64,000 nucleotides of DNA, taken from positions 2,914,001 through 2,978,000 of the forward strand of contig OZ242340.1 in the NCBI GenBank assembly GCA_965208525.1. The letters run 5' to 3'. This stretch comes from VXYL01 sp965208525. GTDB lineage: Bacteria > Pseudomonadota > Gammaproteobacteria > Pseudomonadales > Azotimanducaceae. Position numbers and translations under genes: made by a program. Of the stretch, positions 7,787-16,953 are shown piece after piece (position 1 is the first letter of the stretch; each line of letters opens with the position of its first letter). The notes under the pieces were generated by a model. It was given only the letters and a program-made list of their open reading frames with translations, had not been told where the DNA came from and made no database searches.

Positions 7787-9379
7787 AGAGTGGCTTCGTT
7801 GGCTGTTGGGTTGATGTTTTGCCTCGCCGGCTGTTCCGGCGACAACGGCTCGGGGGTGCAAGAAGCCATCGACGCGCCCGCGCCGATTGAACGGAGCGCG
7901 GAACCCGTGTACGGCGGCCATCTGCGCGTCGGCTATGTCCTCGAACCCACATCCCTCGACGCCGTGCTGGGCCGCTCCGGCGGCGATGCCTATTACTGGC
8001 GCCAGATCTACGACCAGCTCGTGGACATAAACCACAGCCTTGAACCTCGCCTATCCCGCTCGCTGGCCACATCTTGGGAGATTTCCGAAGCCCCCGACTC
8101 CATCACCTTCCACCTGCGCCAAGGCGTGGTCTTCCACGACGGCACACCGTTCAACGCCGAGGCGGTGAAGTTCAACGTCGAGCGCATCCTCGATCCCAAG
8201 ACGATGGCGACGCCGCGGGCGTCCATGACCGTGATCGAGTCAGTCGATGCCTTGGACGAACACACCGTGCGCTTCAATCTGCTTCGTCCCTGGGGCGCCG
8301 GCATCAACATGCTGGCGGATCGCGGCGGGGTGATGAACTCGCCGGCCGAGGTGCTGGCGTTGGGTGCCGACTACGGCTGGAGGCCCTCCGGCACGGGCCC
8401 GTTCCGGGTCAACAAGGTCATCACCGGCACCATGGTGAATCTGGTTCGCAATGAAGACTACTGGGCCAAGGACGATGCCGGCCGGCCCCTGCCCTATCTC
8501 GATGAAGTGACCATCCGCGTGATCCGCGACGAAACCGTGCTGGCCTCTGCCTTGCGCACCGGCGAGATCGACGTCGCCTATCTGCCGTACAAGGACGTGG
8601 CCGCCTTCCGCCGCGACCCGCGCTTCTCCATCGAAACCATGGACGGCAGCGGCGTGGCGTTGCTTCTGGCCTTCAACGTTGGCCATGAGTTGGTGCGCGA
8701 CGTGAACCTGCGCCTCGCCATTTCCCATGCCATCGATCCGCACGTGATCAACCGCGCCATCTACTTCGACAAGGTGATGGTGGCGGACTCCGGCATGTGG
8801 CCCGTAGGTGCCTGGGCGCACGACCCCGACGTGCCGCGGCCCACCTTCGATGCCGACAAGGCGCGGCAATACCTTGCGCTTGGCGGTCGCCCAGACGGCT
8901 TCGAGCTGACGACGGTGGTCAACAACACGCCTGTCAACATCCTCGCCGCGGAGGTGATCCGCGCCATGCTGAAGAAGATCGGCGTGACGCTGAACATCGA
9001 GGTGATGGCGGTGGGAGTCGCCGGCGAGAGCTTCTTCAACGCCGGCCGCTTCCCCCTCTATCTAACCGGCTGGAGCCGCTACCCGGAACCGGACTGGATC
9101 GCCTCTCTCGCCTTCAAGAGCGATGGCTTCTACAACGCCGCCAACCTGCCACGCCCAGACGTGGACGCGTTGGTGGAGCAGGGCGCCTCGTTCTATGACC
9201 AGGCCGACCGGCTGCGCGCGTACCGGCAACTGAACGCCCTCGTGCTGCGCGAGGCTTGGTTCGTGCCGCTCCTGTACGCCACCAGCTACGCCGCCGCCCC
9301 CCGCCGGGTAGGCAACCTCGACCGCCTCATGGGGTGGGATGCGAAGATGAACCTCCGGGAGATCTGGATTGCACCGTAA
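7760..9379 (+). CDS. peptide ABC transporter substrate-binding lipoprotein (SBP family 5)
   Basis: Extracytoplasmic binding protein. A GTG at 7760 gives MWRARCPPSRVASLAVGL leading to the lipobox LAGC, a proper lipoprotein signal; a GTG at 7790 is an alternative. Longer upstream extensions would translate the repeat and are unlikely. Mature-protein landmarks: GGHLRVGYVLEPTSLDAV, the DGTPFNAEAVKFNVERI segment diagnostic of SBP_bac_5, and GTGPFRVNKV. Both candidate starts lie inside the inverted repeat at 7674-7786, so the repeat has shaped the translation-initiation region. Ligand is presumably short peptides or a related compound. Confidence 0.88.
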   Translation: MWRARCPPSRVASLAVGLMFCLAGCSGDNGSGVQEAIDAPAPIERSAEPVYGGHLRVGYVLEPTSLDAVLGRSGGDAYYWRQIYDQLVDINHSLEPRLSRSLATSWEISEAPDSITFHLRQGVVFHDGTPFNAEAVKFNVERILDPKTMATPRASMTVIESVDALDEHTVRFNLLRPWGAGINMLADRGGVMNSPAEVLALGADYGWRPSGTGPFRVNKVITGTMVNLVRNEDYWAKDDAGRPLPYLDEVTIRVIRDETVLASALRTGEIDVAYLPYKDVAAFRRDPRFSIETMDGSGVALLLAFNVGHELVRDVNLRLAISHAIDPHVINRAIYFDKVMVADSGMWPVGAWAHDPDVPRPTFDADKARQYLALGGRPDGFELTTVVNNTPVNILAAEVIRAMLKKIGVTLNIEVMAVGVAGESFFNAGRFPLYLTGWSRYPEPDWIASLAFKSDGFYNAANLPRPDVDALVEQGASFYDQADRLRAYRQLNALVLREAWFVPLLYATSYAAAPRRVGNLDRLMGWDAKMNLREIWIAP

Positions 9380-9494
9380 GGATGCGCCTTCGGAGGGAAG
9401 GCATTCTGCCTTCCCTGCGCGCCGTCAGGCGCGCTGGCCGCTCGTTTCCAAGGATGCGCCTTCGGCGCAAGGGAAGGCAGGATGCCTTCCGTCC
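9380..9494. repeat. BIME-like element, second copy of the family
   Basis: Arms 9392-9414 and 9472-9494 are 23-nt reverse complements with two mismatches (cores AAGGCATTCTGCCTT and AAGGCAGGATGCCTT). The 14-mer ggatgcgccttcgg is also directly repeated at 9380 and 9452. It lies between the binding-protein and permease genes, like the element at 7674. Confidence 0.82.
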
Positions 9495-9538
9495 GAAGGC
9501 CCGTCGCCATGGACACGATGACTGAGGCCGCCTAACCC

Positions 9539-10492
9539 ATGTGGCAATACGTAGTCCGCCGCCTCCTGCAAATGGTGCCCGTGCTGGCCTTGGTCACCTT
9601 CCTGGTCCACGCCCTGATGTTGGCGATCCCCGGCGATCCGGTCCGCGCCCTGATCGGCCCTGGCGAAGTGCTAGACGAAGAGCAAATCGCTTTAATCCGC
9701 GAGCAACACCACCTCGACGAACCAGTGCTCGTGCAATACGGCATCTGGCTCAGCAAAGCCGTGCAAGGCGACCTCGGCCGCTCCACCCAGAACCAGCGGC
9801 CAGTGGCCGAGGAACTCGGATCGAGGGCGCTCGTGACGCTGCAATTCGGCATCGTCGCCTGGCTCACGGCGCTGTTCGTGGGGGTTCCGGCCGGCATCGC
9901 CTCGGCGGTGTATCGGGGCCGGCCCGTGGACTACGTGGCGACGGTGCTTTCCATCGGCGGCGTGGCCATACCCAACTTCTGGCTCGGCATCATGGCCATC
10001 TTGCTGTTCGGCGTCACCTTGGGATGGCTGCCGACCCAAGGCTACGTGGACATCTTCGAAGATCCGCTAGAGGGCCTGCGCCACATGGCGCTGCCGGCCT
10101 TTGCGTTGGGCGTGACGAGCTGCGCTCTCATCATGCGCCAGAGCCGTTCCGCCATGCTCGAAGTGCTGGCGCAGGACTACATGCGCACGGCCCGCGCCAA
10201 GGGCTTAAGCGAGCGGGTGGTGATCTGGATTCACGCGCTGCGCAATGCGCTCTTGCCTGTGGTGACGGTGTTCGGCCTGCAAACCGGCCGCATCTTCGCC
10301 GGCGCCGTGGTGATCGAGACCCTGTTCGGCATCCCCGGCATGGGCAACTACATGGTGCAGGCCATCTTCGCCCGTGACTTCGTGGTGGTGCAGGGCGGCG
10401 TGCTGCTGATGGCGGTGTCGGTGCTCACCGCCAATCTCATCACCGACCTTGCCTATGCCTGGCTCGATCCGAGGATCAAGTACGGTGACTGA
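9539..10492 (+). CDS. peptide ABC transporter permease (DppB/OppB type)
   Basis: Inner-membrane permease of 317 residues with about six membrane segments. The N-terminus MWQYVVRRLLQMVPVLALV is typical of the DppB family. The EAA loop that docks the ATPase is at TARAKGLSERVVIWIHALRN (about 218-237). ALIGPGEV and the LGRS segment also match. The gene overlaps the next permease start by 8 nt (GTGACTGA). Confidence 0.93.
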   Translation: MWQYVVRRLLQMVPVLALVTFLVHALMLAIPGDPVRALIGPGEVLDEEQIALIREQHHLDEPVLVQYGIWLSKAVQGDLGRSTQNQRPVAEELGSRALVTLQFGIVAWLTALFVGVPAGIASAVYRGRPVDYVATVLSIGGVAIPNFWLGIMAILLFGVTLGWLPTQGYVDIFEDPLEGLRHMALPAFALGVTSCALIMRQSRSAMLEVLAQDYMRTARAKGLSERVVIWIHALRNALLPVVTVFGLQTGRIFAGAVVIETLFGIPGMGNYMVQAIFARDFVVVQGGVLLMAVSVLTANLITDLAYAWLDPRIKYGD

Positions 10493-11369
10493 GGGGACGC
10501 TGCCCGCGCTCGCCACGGAGCATCCGGCGGTGACGACGCTGCGGCGCCTGCTGGCCATGCCGCAGGCGGCGCTCGGGGTCGTGGTGATCGTGCTGACCGT
10601 GCTCGCCGCGCTGCTCGCGCCGTGGATCGTGCCGGTGGACCCCGAGGAGATGGACTTCGACAATCTGCTGAGCGGCATCTCCGCCGAACACTGGCTGGGT
10701 TCAGACCAGATGGGACGCGACACCCTGGCTCGGCTCATCGTCGGTGCCCAGGTGGCGCTGATGGTGAGCATTGGCGCGGTGGGGCTCGGCGTTGCGCTCG
10801 GCGTCCCGCTGGGGCTTGCCTCGGTGCATTTCCGCGGCTTCGTGGACGACGTCATCATGCGGGTGATGGATGCCTTGGTGGTGTTTCCGAGCCTGCTGAT
10901 CGCCGTGGGGCTCGCCGCAGCCATGGGCGGCTCGCTGGTCACCGTGATCGTCGCCATTGGCCTTGCTAACGTGCCCTGGATGGCGCGCGTGGTGCGAAGC
11001 CAAGGCCTGACGGTGCGCGAACTCGACTATGTGGCCGCGGCGCAGGCCGGCGGCATGAGCAACGTGCGCATCATCGTCCGCCACATCCTGCCGAACAGCG
11101 TCGCCCCGGTGATCGTCCAGGCGACCCTCGGCATGGGCTACGCGGTGCTGACGGAAGCGGCACTCGGCTTCATCGGCGTCGGCATCCAGCCACCAACCCC
11201 CACGTGGGGCAACATGCTGCAGCAGGCATTTCCCATGCTGGACCAGCAGCCCTTGCTCTCGGTGGTCCCCGGCCTCGCCATCTTCCTGCTGGTGCTCGCC
11301 TTCAATTTCGTAGGCGACGCCTTGCGCGACATCCTGGATCCAAGGCTAAAGGGCGTGGTCGACGCCTAG
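10485..11369 (+). CDS. peptide ABC transporter permease (DppC/OppC type)
   Basis: Second permease of the importer, 294 residues from the GTG at 10485, chosen because it overlaps the upstream stop as is usual for this operon. A longer start at 10449 is possible. Features: LAPWIVPVDP, the HWLGSDQMGRDTLARLIVG block diagnostic of DppC, an EAA-like loop AAQAGGMSNVRIIVRHILPN, and a C-terminus FVGDALRDILDPRLKG. It completes the five-component transporter. Confidence 0.92.
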   Translation: MTEGTLPALATEHPAVTTLRRLLAMPQAALGVVVIVLTVLAALLAPWIVPVDPEEMDFDNLLSGISAEHWLGSDQMGRDTLARLIVGAQVALMVSIGAVGLGVALGVPLGLASVHFRGFVDDVIMRVMDALVVFPSLLIAVGLAAAMGGSLVTVIVAIGLANVPWMARVVRSQGLTVRELDYVAAAQAGGMSNVRIIVRHILPNSVAPVIVQATLGMGYAVLTEAALGFIGVGIQPPTPTWGNMLQQAFPMLDQQPLLSVVPGLAIFLLVLAFNFVGDALRDILDPRLKGVVDA

Positions 11370-11504
11370 GCTCGCCCTGAGTCACAAATCACTCCAAAGT
11401 TGTATCAAGATATGTCCAATTATCTCTCCACTTTATCTTCATTTTTACCGGTCAAGCGCGTATAGTGCGCCGCCATTGACTCTTGCCTGCCGGGACAACT
11501 GCCC
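11370..11504 (+). promoter_or_regulatory. AT-rich upstream region of lpxC
   Basis: A 135-bp gap, clearly AT-richer than its surroundings. A candidate -10 TATAGT (about 11461-11466) lies some 40 nt before the start, with TTCATT 17 bp upstream as a weak -35. No strong hairpin terminator for the transporter operon was seen. The promoter call is inference from position and composition. Confidence 0.4.
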
Positions 11505-12413
11505 ATGCCGAGACAGCGAACGATTGACGCACCGGTTCACGCCATCGGCGTCGGAGTCCACACCGGCAACATCGCTCGCATCACCCTGCGCCCTGCTCCC
11601 GTCGATACCGGCATCGAGTTCACCCGCACCGACACCCCGCACCGGCGGCCGATCAAGGCGCGGGCGGAGAACGTCTGCGACACCACCCTCGCCACCAGCA
11701 TCGGCATGGAAGGCGTGCAGATCGCCACCGTCGAGCACCTGCTGTCGGCGCTGTGGGGGCTCGGCATCGACAACCTCCACGTTGATCTGCACGGCGAGGA
11801 AGTGCCGATCATGGACGGCAGCGCACAGCCGTTCATCGATTTGGTACACAGCGTCGGCATCCGCGAGCAGGACGCCGCCAAGCGCTACATCCTCATCACC
11901 CGCGAGGTGCGGGTGAGCCACGGCGATGCGATTGCCACGCTCAAGCCCTACGACGGCTTCAAGGCGGGCTACACGTTCGTGTTCGACCATCCGGTGTACA
12001 ACCGCTATCCCAAGCACGCCGAGCTCGACTTCGCCGACATCAGCTACGTGGACGACGTAAGCGGCGCCCGCTCGTTCGGCCTGACGCGAGAGCTCCCGCA
12101 AGCGCAAGCGATCAAGCGATGCCTCGGCTCAAGCCTTGCCAACGCTGTGGGCATCGACGACCACGGCATCATCAACGACGAGGGGCTGCGCTACCCGGAC
12201 GAGTTCGTCAAGCACAAGATCCTCGACGCAATCGGCGACCTCTATCTCTTGGGATTGCCGCTGATCGGCGCTTTCGAGGGCTACATGTCCGGCCACGCCC
12301 TCAACAACACGCTGGCAATGGCGCTGCTCCGCTGCACCGACGCGTGGACCTTGGTGGCGTCCGACGACGCCGCCGCCCAAGGCGCAGTCCGCCGCACCGC
12401 CCAACTGCACTGA
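11505..12413 (+). CDS. lpxC: UDP-3-O-acyl-N-acetylglucosamine deacetylase
   Basis: Zinc amidase catalysing the committed step of lipid A synthesis, so the host has an LPS-type outer membrane. The 302-residue length fits. Zinc and catalytic residues are visible: EH in TVEHLLSALWG (E77, H78), KHKILDAIGD (H237, D241) and SGHALNN (H264). MDGSAQPF and the Y-containing HPVYNRYP segment also match. In many proteobacteria lpxC ends the division cluster; here it stands alone between a transporter operon and gltX. Confidence 0.97.
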   Translation: MPRQRTIDAPVHAIGVGVHTGNIARITLRPAPVDTGIEFTRTDTPHRRPIKARAENVCDTTLATSIGMEGVQIATVEHLLSALWGLGIDNLHVDLHGEEVPIMDGSAQPFIDLVHSVGIREQDAAKRYILITREVRVSHGDAIATLKPYDGFKAGYTFVFDHPVYNRYPKHAELDFADISYVDDVSGARSFGLTRELPQAQAIKRCLGSSLANAVGIDDHGIINDEGLRYPDEFVKHKILDAIGDLYLLGLPLIGAFEGYMSGHALNNTLAMALLRCTDAWTLVASDDAAAQGAVRRTAQLH

Positions 12414-12447
12414 CAAGCCCCTCGAAGGGAGGGCCTTGCCGGGGGGC

Positions 12448-12464
12448 GAGGGTAAGATGCCCTC
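12448..12464. repeat. single REP-like arm between lpxC and gltX
   Basis: GAGGGTAAGATGCCCTC is palindromic and matches the arm consensus of the elements at 7674 and 9380. The preceding GAAGGGAGGGCC stretch looks like a decayed partner arm. Confidence 0.6.
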
Positions 12465-12497
12465 TTTGCGCTTTTGCCTAAGGCACAAGGCTCCGCG

Positions 12498-13973
12498 ATG
12501 AGCGTACGCACCCGGGTTGCCCCGAGCCCCACCGGCGATCCCCACGTCGGCACCGCCTATATGGCGCTCTTCAACTACGCCTTCGCTCGCCGCCACGGCG
12601 GTCGCTTCATCCTGCGCATCGAAGACACCGACCGCGCCCGTTCGAGCGCGGCTTCGGAGAGCGCCATCTTCGACGCACTGCACTGGCTCGGCCTCGATTG
12701 GGACGAGGGGCCGGATGTCGGCGGCGCCAGCGGCCCCTATCGCCAAAGCGAGCGGCGCGAGGCATACACGCAACACGCCGAGGCGCTGATTGCGAGCGGC
12801 AAGGCGTTCTACTGCTTCTGTTCCCGCGAGCGGCTCGATGCGGTGCGCCGCGAGCAGCAAAGGGCTGGCGAGACGCCGCGCTACGACGGCCATTGCCTCT
12901 CCCTCGACCCCGAAGAGGCCCGCGCCCGAGTGGCCGCCGGCGAAGAGCACGTGATTCGCCTAGCCGTGCCGGGCGAAGGCACGTGCCAAGTCGAGGACGG
13001 ATTGCGCGGAACCATCGAGATTCCCTGGCAGCAAGTGGACATGCAGGTGCTGGTGAAGGCCGACGGCTTCCCCACCTATCACCTTGCCGTGGTGGTGGAC
13101 GATCACCTCATGGCCATCAGCCACGTGCTGCGCGGCGAGGAGTGGATCAACTCTAGCCCGAAGCACCAGCTCCTCTACGACGCTTTCGGCTGGGACATGC
13201 CGCAGCACTATCACCTGCCGCTCCTGCGCAACCCCGATCGCAGCAAGCTCTCCAAGCGCAAGAACCCCACCGGCATCGACTACTACCGCCGCCGCGGCTA
13301 TCTGCCGGACGCGCTGCTGAACTACCTGGCCCTGATGGGTTGGTCCATGCCGGACGAACGCGAAGTCTTCAGCTTGGCGGAGATGGTCGAGAACTTCGAC
13401 ATCGATCGCGTCTCCGTGCGCGGCCCCGTGTTCGACCCGGAAAAACTCGACTGGCTGAGCGGCCAACACCTGCGGGCCCTGGAACCCGACGATTTCGCGG
13501 CCCGCTTCCGAGACTGGGCGAACCCAGACCGTCTAACCTCTCTCGTACCCCTTATCCAGGAACGGACCGAGCGCTTCAGCGACTTGGCAGGGCAGGTGGA
13601 CTATCTCGTTGGCGATCGCGACTCCCTGACCGAAGAGAGCTTCGCCGCCACCAAGCGCTCACCGGAGGAATGCCGACGCATCCTCGACCACGCGCTCCGC
13701 GCCCTCGAGTCCGTGGAACCGTGGGAGCGGGATGCACTCCACGACGCGGTCACCTCTCTCGCCACGGCCATGGAGCTGAAGCTCCGAGACCTAATGCCAG
13801 CCCTGTTCCTCGCCATCGCCGGTCGGAGCCGAGCCCTGCCCCTGTTCGATTCCATGGCCTGGCTCGGGCGCGACCTCACCCGCGACCGCCTCCGCACCGC
13901 CATCGCGGCGCTGGGCGGGATCAGCAAGAAGGAGGCGAAGCGCCTCGAACGGGCCTGGCGCGATCTCTGGTAG
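12498..13973 (+). CDS. gltX: glutamyl-tRNA synthetase
   Basis: Class I aminoacyl-tRNA synthetase, 491 residues from the ATG at 12498. The catalytic signature is PSPTGDPHVGT (HIGH variant HVGT, 16-19); RIEDTDRAR and the KMSKS-equivalent KLSKRKNP follow, then the helical anticodon-binding domain. The C-terminus GGISKKEAKRLERAW is typical. Whether it is discriminating or also charges tRNA-Gln cannot be decided by eye. Confidence 0.96.
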   Translation: MSVRTRVAPSPTGDPHVGTAYMALFNYAFARRHGGRFILRIEDTDRARSSAASESAIFDALHWLGLDWDEGPDVGGASGPYRQSERREAYTQHAEALIASGKAFYCFCSRERLDAVRREQQRAGETPRYDGHCLSLDPEEARARVAAGEEHVIRLAVPGEGTCQVEDGLRGTIEIPWQQVDMQVLVKADGFPTYHLAVVVDDHLMAISHVLRGEEWINSSPKHQLLYDAFGWDMPQHYHLPLLRNPDRSKLSKRKNPTGIDYYRRRGYLPDALLNYLALMGWSMPDEREVFSLAEMVENFDIDRVSVRGPVFDPEKLDWLSGQHLRALEPDDFAARFRDWANPDRLTSLVPLIQERTERFSDLAGQVDYLVGDRDSLTEESFAATKRSPEECRRILDHALRALESVEPWERDALHDAVTSLATAMELKLRDLMPALFLAIAGRSRALPLFDSMAWLGRDLTRDRLRTAIAALGGISKKEAKRLERAWRDLW

Positions 13974-14013
13974 GCTCATTCCAACACCGAAATCCACGAG
14001 GGAGGGCGCTCCC

Positions 14014-15705
14014 ATGCCCCACGACATCGTCATTCGCAACGGCACGCTGGTGGACGGCACCGGCGCCCCAGGCCGCCCCGGCGACCTCGCTCTCGACGGC
14101 GACCGCATCACCGCCGTGGGCGACGTGCCCGAACGGGGCCGCCGCGAAATCAACGCCGACGGCAAGTTCGTCACCCCAGGCTTCGTCGACATCCACACCC
14201 ACCTCGACGCCCAGATCGCCTGGGACCCCATCGCCTCCTCGTCCTGCTACCACGGCATCACCTCGGCGGTGATCGGCAACTGCGGCGTCACCTTCGCCCC
14301 GTGCAAGCCAGCCGACCGCGACTATCTCGCGAGCATGATGGAATCCGTCGAGGACATCCCGCGCGACTCCATCAACGCGGGCCTGCCGTGGGATTGGGAA
14401 ACCTACGGCGAATACCTCGCCAGCATCGACCGCATGGACAAGGGCATCAACGTCGGCGGCATGGTGGGACACTGCGCCGTGCGCATCCACGCCATGGGCG
14501 AACGCAGCCTCTCCGACGATCCAGCGGAAGCCACCGACGACGACATCGCCCGCATGTGCGACTTGGTGGACGAGGCCATCGGCGCCGGCGCCCTCGGCTT
14601 CTCCACCTCCCGCACCTTCCTGCACAAGGTGCCGGACGGTCGCCACGTGCCCGGCACCTACGCCGACCCGAAGGAACTCCTCGCCATGGGTCGCGTGCTG
14701 GGCCGCCACGGCAAGGGCATCTTCGAAGGTGCCCTCCGCATCGGCGAGCGCGACCGCGAGGAACACCTGCCCAAGACCCGCGCCGAAATCGCCTGGGTGG
14801 GCGAACTCTCGCGCCAAAACAACGTGCAATGCACCTTCGGCCTCGCCCACAGCTACCGCCGCCCCGACCTCTACCGCCGTGTGATCGAGTTCGCCGAGGA
14901 AGAGAACGCCAAGGGCGCGAGGCTACGCCCGCAAACCAGCTCCCGAGGCATCGGCGGCCTCTTTGGCCTCGACCACCGCACCCCGTTCGACGCAACTCCC
15001 GCATGGCGCGAGCTGCACTCCATGTCGTTCGCGGAACGCGTGCGCGCGCTGGAAGACGGGTCGTTCCGAGCTCGCCTCGCCGACCTCACCGAAACGCCAA
15101 CCCTCGATCTCGCACAGGCATACATCCTCACCGACGACGACCTCGACTACGTCCACGACCGCGACCGCTCGCTGGCAGCACTCGCCGAACGCACCGGCCA
15201 AACCCCGGTGGCAGCCTTCATCGAACTCAACCGGCGCCACAAGGGCCGCGTGCAGCTTTGGCACCCCGGCCTCAACCAATCCATGGACGCCATCGAGGAG
15301 ATGATCACCAATCCCACGGTAGCGATGGGCCTCGCCGACTCCGGCGCCCACGTAGGCCAGATCATGGACGCAAGCTCGCCAACCTGGCTCCTCACCTATT
15401 GGGTGAAGAACCGAGGCGTTATGTCCCTGGAACAGGCCGTGCAAAGCTGGACCAGCGACACCGCCGCCATCTTCGGCATCCGCGAACGAGGCGTGCTCAG
15501 AGAAGGCGCCTTCGCCGATGTGAACGTCATCGACATGGATTCCCTGGCGATGGAACTCCCCGAATACCGCCACGACTTCCCCGGTGGCGCCGGCCGCTAC
15601 GTCCAGCGCGGCCGCGGCTACGACCAGGTGATCGTCAACGGCCAAGTCTTCATGGAAACCGGCGAACCCGCCGGCGCCCTCGCGGGGGTTACGCTCCGGA
15701 GCTGA
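14014..15705 (+). CDS. N-acyl-D-amino-acid deacylase family amidohydrolase
   Basis: Metal-dependent hydrolase of the D-aminoacylase group, 563 residues. N-terminal MPHDIVIRNGTLVDGTGAPG is the usual composite-domain start, followed by the metal motif GFVDIHTHLD (H61, H63), GNCGVTFAPC, and a late SGAHVGQ segment before the C-terminal LREGAFADVNVID. Predicted cytoplasmic. It could hydrolyse N-acylated D-amino acids or a related amide. A good ribosome site (gagggagg) precedes the ATG. Confidence 0.88.
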   Translation: MPHDIVIRNGTLVDGTGAPGRPGDLALDGDRITAVGDVPERGRREINADGKFVTPGFVDIHTHLDAQIAWDPIASSSCYHGITSAVIGNCGVTFAPCKPADRDYLASMMESVEDIPRDSINAGLPWDWETYGEYLASIDRMDKGINVGGMVGHCAVRIHAMGERSLSDDPAEATDDDIARMCDLVDEAIGAGALGFSTSRTFLHKVPDGRHVPGTYADPKELLAMGRVLGRHGKGIFEGALRIGERDREEHLPKTRAEIAWVGELSRQNNVQCTFGLAHSYRRPDLYRRVIEFAEEENAKGARLRPQTSSRGIGGLFGLDHRTPFDATPAWRELHSMSFAERVRALEDGSFRARLADLTETPTLDLAQAYILTDDDLDYVHDRDRSLAALAERTGQTPVAAFIELNRRHKGRVQLWHPGLNQSMDAIEEMITNPTVAMGLADSGAHVGQIMDASSPTWLLTYWVKNRGVMSLEQAVQSWTSDTAAIFGIRERGVLREGAFADVNVIDMDSLAMELPEYRHDFPGGAGRYVQRGRGYDQVIVNGQVFMETGEPAGALAGVTLRS

Positions 15706-15784
15706 GGACGGCGGGAGAAAAGCCGACGGAAGTGCCGGCAGGCGTTGATTCACGTGCCAAAGCGCGTAAGATGCGCGCCTTCGC

Positions 15785-15860
15785 GGGTGTTTAGCTCAGT
15801 TGGGAGAGCGACGGCCTTACAAGCCGTAGGTCGCAGGTTCGAACCCTGCAACACCCACCA
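15785..15860 (+). tRNA. tRNA-Val (UAC)
   Basis: 76 nt with encoded CCA. Acceptor stem GGGTGTT pairs with AACACCC; the anticodon stem ACGGC/GCCGT encloses loop CTTACAA with anticodon TAC at 15818-15820; the T-arm carries GGTTCGAACC. It is followed by a CCGCCCG-CAA-CGGGCGG hairpin (15861-15877), probably a processing signal between the two tRNAs. Confidence 0.97.
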
Positions 15861-15887
15861 CCGCCCGCAACGGGCGGTATCGAAAAA

Positions 15888-15964
15888 GGAGCGGTAGTTC
15901 AGCTGGTTAGAATACCGGCCTGTCACGCCGGGGGTCGCGGGTTCGAATCCCGTCCGCTCCGCCA
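15888..15964 (+). tRNA. tRNA-Asp (GUC)
   Basis: 77 nt with encoded CCA. Acceptor GGAGCGG/CCGCTCC, anticodon stem CCGGC/GCCGG with loop CTGTCAC and anticodon GTC at 15922-15924, T-arm GGTTCGAATCC. Its 3' end marks an abrupt change from housekeeping genes to accessory DNA, so it is a candidate integration site. No second copy of its 3' end was noticed in the window. Confidence 0.97.
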
Positions 15965-16521
15965 CATATCTACTATAACCTATTGAAATTAAAATAAAAA
16001 GTGGCCACCCTGTAAACTGGGTATCACTTCAAGTATCACAATCTCGGGGCTGTAGTCGACATGCAAAGGCGGGTGCGACGCGCGCGCCGTGTGATGTTTG
16101 CAGCCACGCGGTCGTCGGTCGTGCGGTCGCGGGACTCTCCGGTCTTTTGAGCGCGTGTCGCAGGGCGGCGGCCACCGTTGAGTCCTCGGGCGCGTTATCG
16201 TCGCGCGCCTACCAGCAGGTATTGGTCGAGGCGGCTCGCTCAGGTCTGCAGGCAAATCCGACGGTTCGACGCAGCATCGGTCAGTGGCCGCGGACGCTCA
16301 AGCGTCTCGACTAGGTAGTGGTCGATGGTGACGGCGCGGCATTCGACCGGTGACAGGGAGACCTAAGCCAGCACGGCGGCACCGTCACCGGCCGGACGAC
16401 ATGCAACAGAATTCGGGAGGGGCGGGAACGGCGACCGAGGCGTAGGGCCAACTCGTTGGCTTGGTTTTCGAGGGATTGAAACGCGGGAGGGCAGCAACAG
16501 GTGGCAGGAGCGCCGCCGTCG
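15965..16521. other. gene-free junction after tRNA-Asp
   Basis: About 550 bp with no convincing gene. It starts AT-rich (attgaaattaaaataaaaag), then carries GTATCAC at 16021-16027 and again at 16033-16039, separated by 5 bp, as direct repeats. Spaced heptamers next to a tRNA end resemble recombinase or excisionase arm sites; that reading is inference. The rest looks like decayed coding DNA. Confidence 0.5.
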
Positions 16522-16953
16522 CTACGATTCGGCCGAGCCGACTTTGGCAATCGCCTCCGCTAGCGGGTGGACGCGTTTGCGGAGGGCGTCCGCTAAGGCG
16601 TCGTCCTTCGCGGTCTGCACGACGACCATCTGCTCGTAGTCGCGGCTCGAGGCGCACTTGAGAGCCTTGGCCAGCAAGTCGAAAGTTCTGCTCTCGCGCA
16701 GGGGATATCGCGCCACCAGCGCATCGAAGTCGGCGTCCGCTAGGAGGTGGCGGAACTTGGCGAGCTCGTCGGCGTAATCCGACTCGACGCGGAGTTCGAT
16801 CGTCGGGCCGGTCTCCGTGCCGAACGCCTCCCAGCCGGGCAATTGGCTGAGGACGCGCTGCCGCATGCGTCGCTCGCACCGACGCGCGGCCATGCGTTCG
16901 GCGACATCGTCGGGCGCGAGTGCGGCGAGGGAAGCCCGCTTCGCGTTCGCGGC
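16522..16953 (-). pseudogene. C-terminal part of the AAA/TOPRIM gene, cut off by an in-frame amber codon
   Basis: After the TAG at 16954-16956 the same reading frame stays open for 143 more codons, to a stop at 16522. It reads AANAKRASLAALAPDDVAER, then a helical region containing RYPLRESRTFDLLAKAL. The length and helical character fit the C-terminus expected for a DUF4435 domain, and no frameshift is needed to join the two parts. Independent translation from an internal ATG at 16893 is possible but no ribosome site is obvious. Either a single point mutation inactivated the gene, or the amber is read through. Confidence 0.7.

Noticed and set aside
15861..15877. Hairpin between the two tRNA genes considered as a terminator
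   Set aside because: No T-tract and only 10 nt before the next tRNA; more likely a processing structure.
16385..16879. Alternative minus-strand frame of 164 codons over the amber-cut region
   Set aside because: The frame continuous with the ATPase/TOPRIM gene explains this DNA better; the alternative has no recognisable structure.
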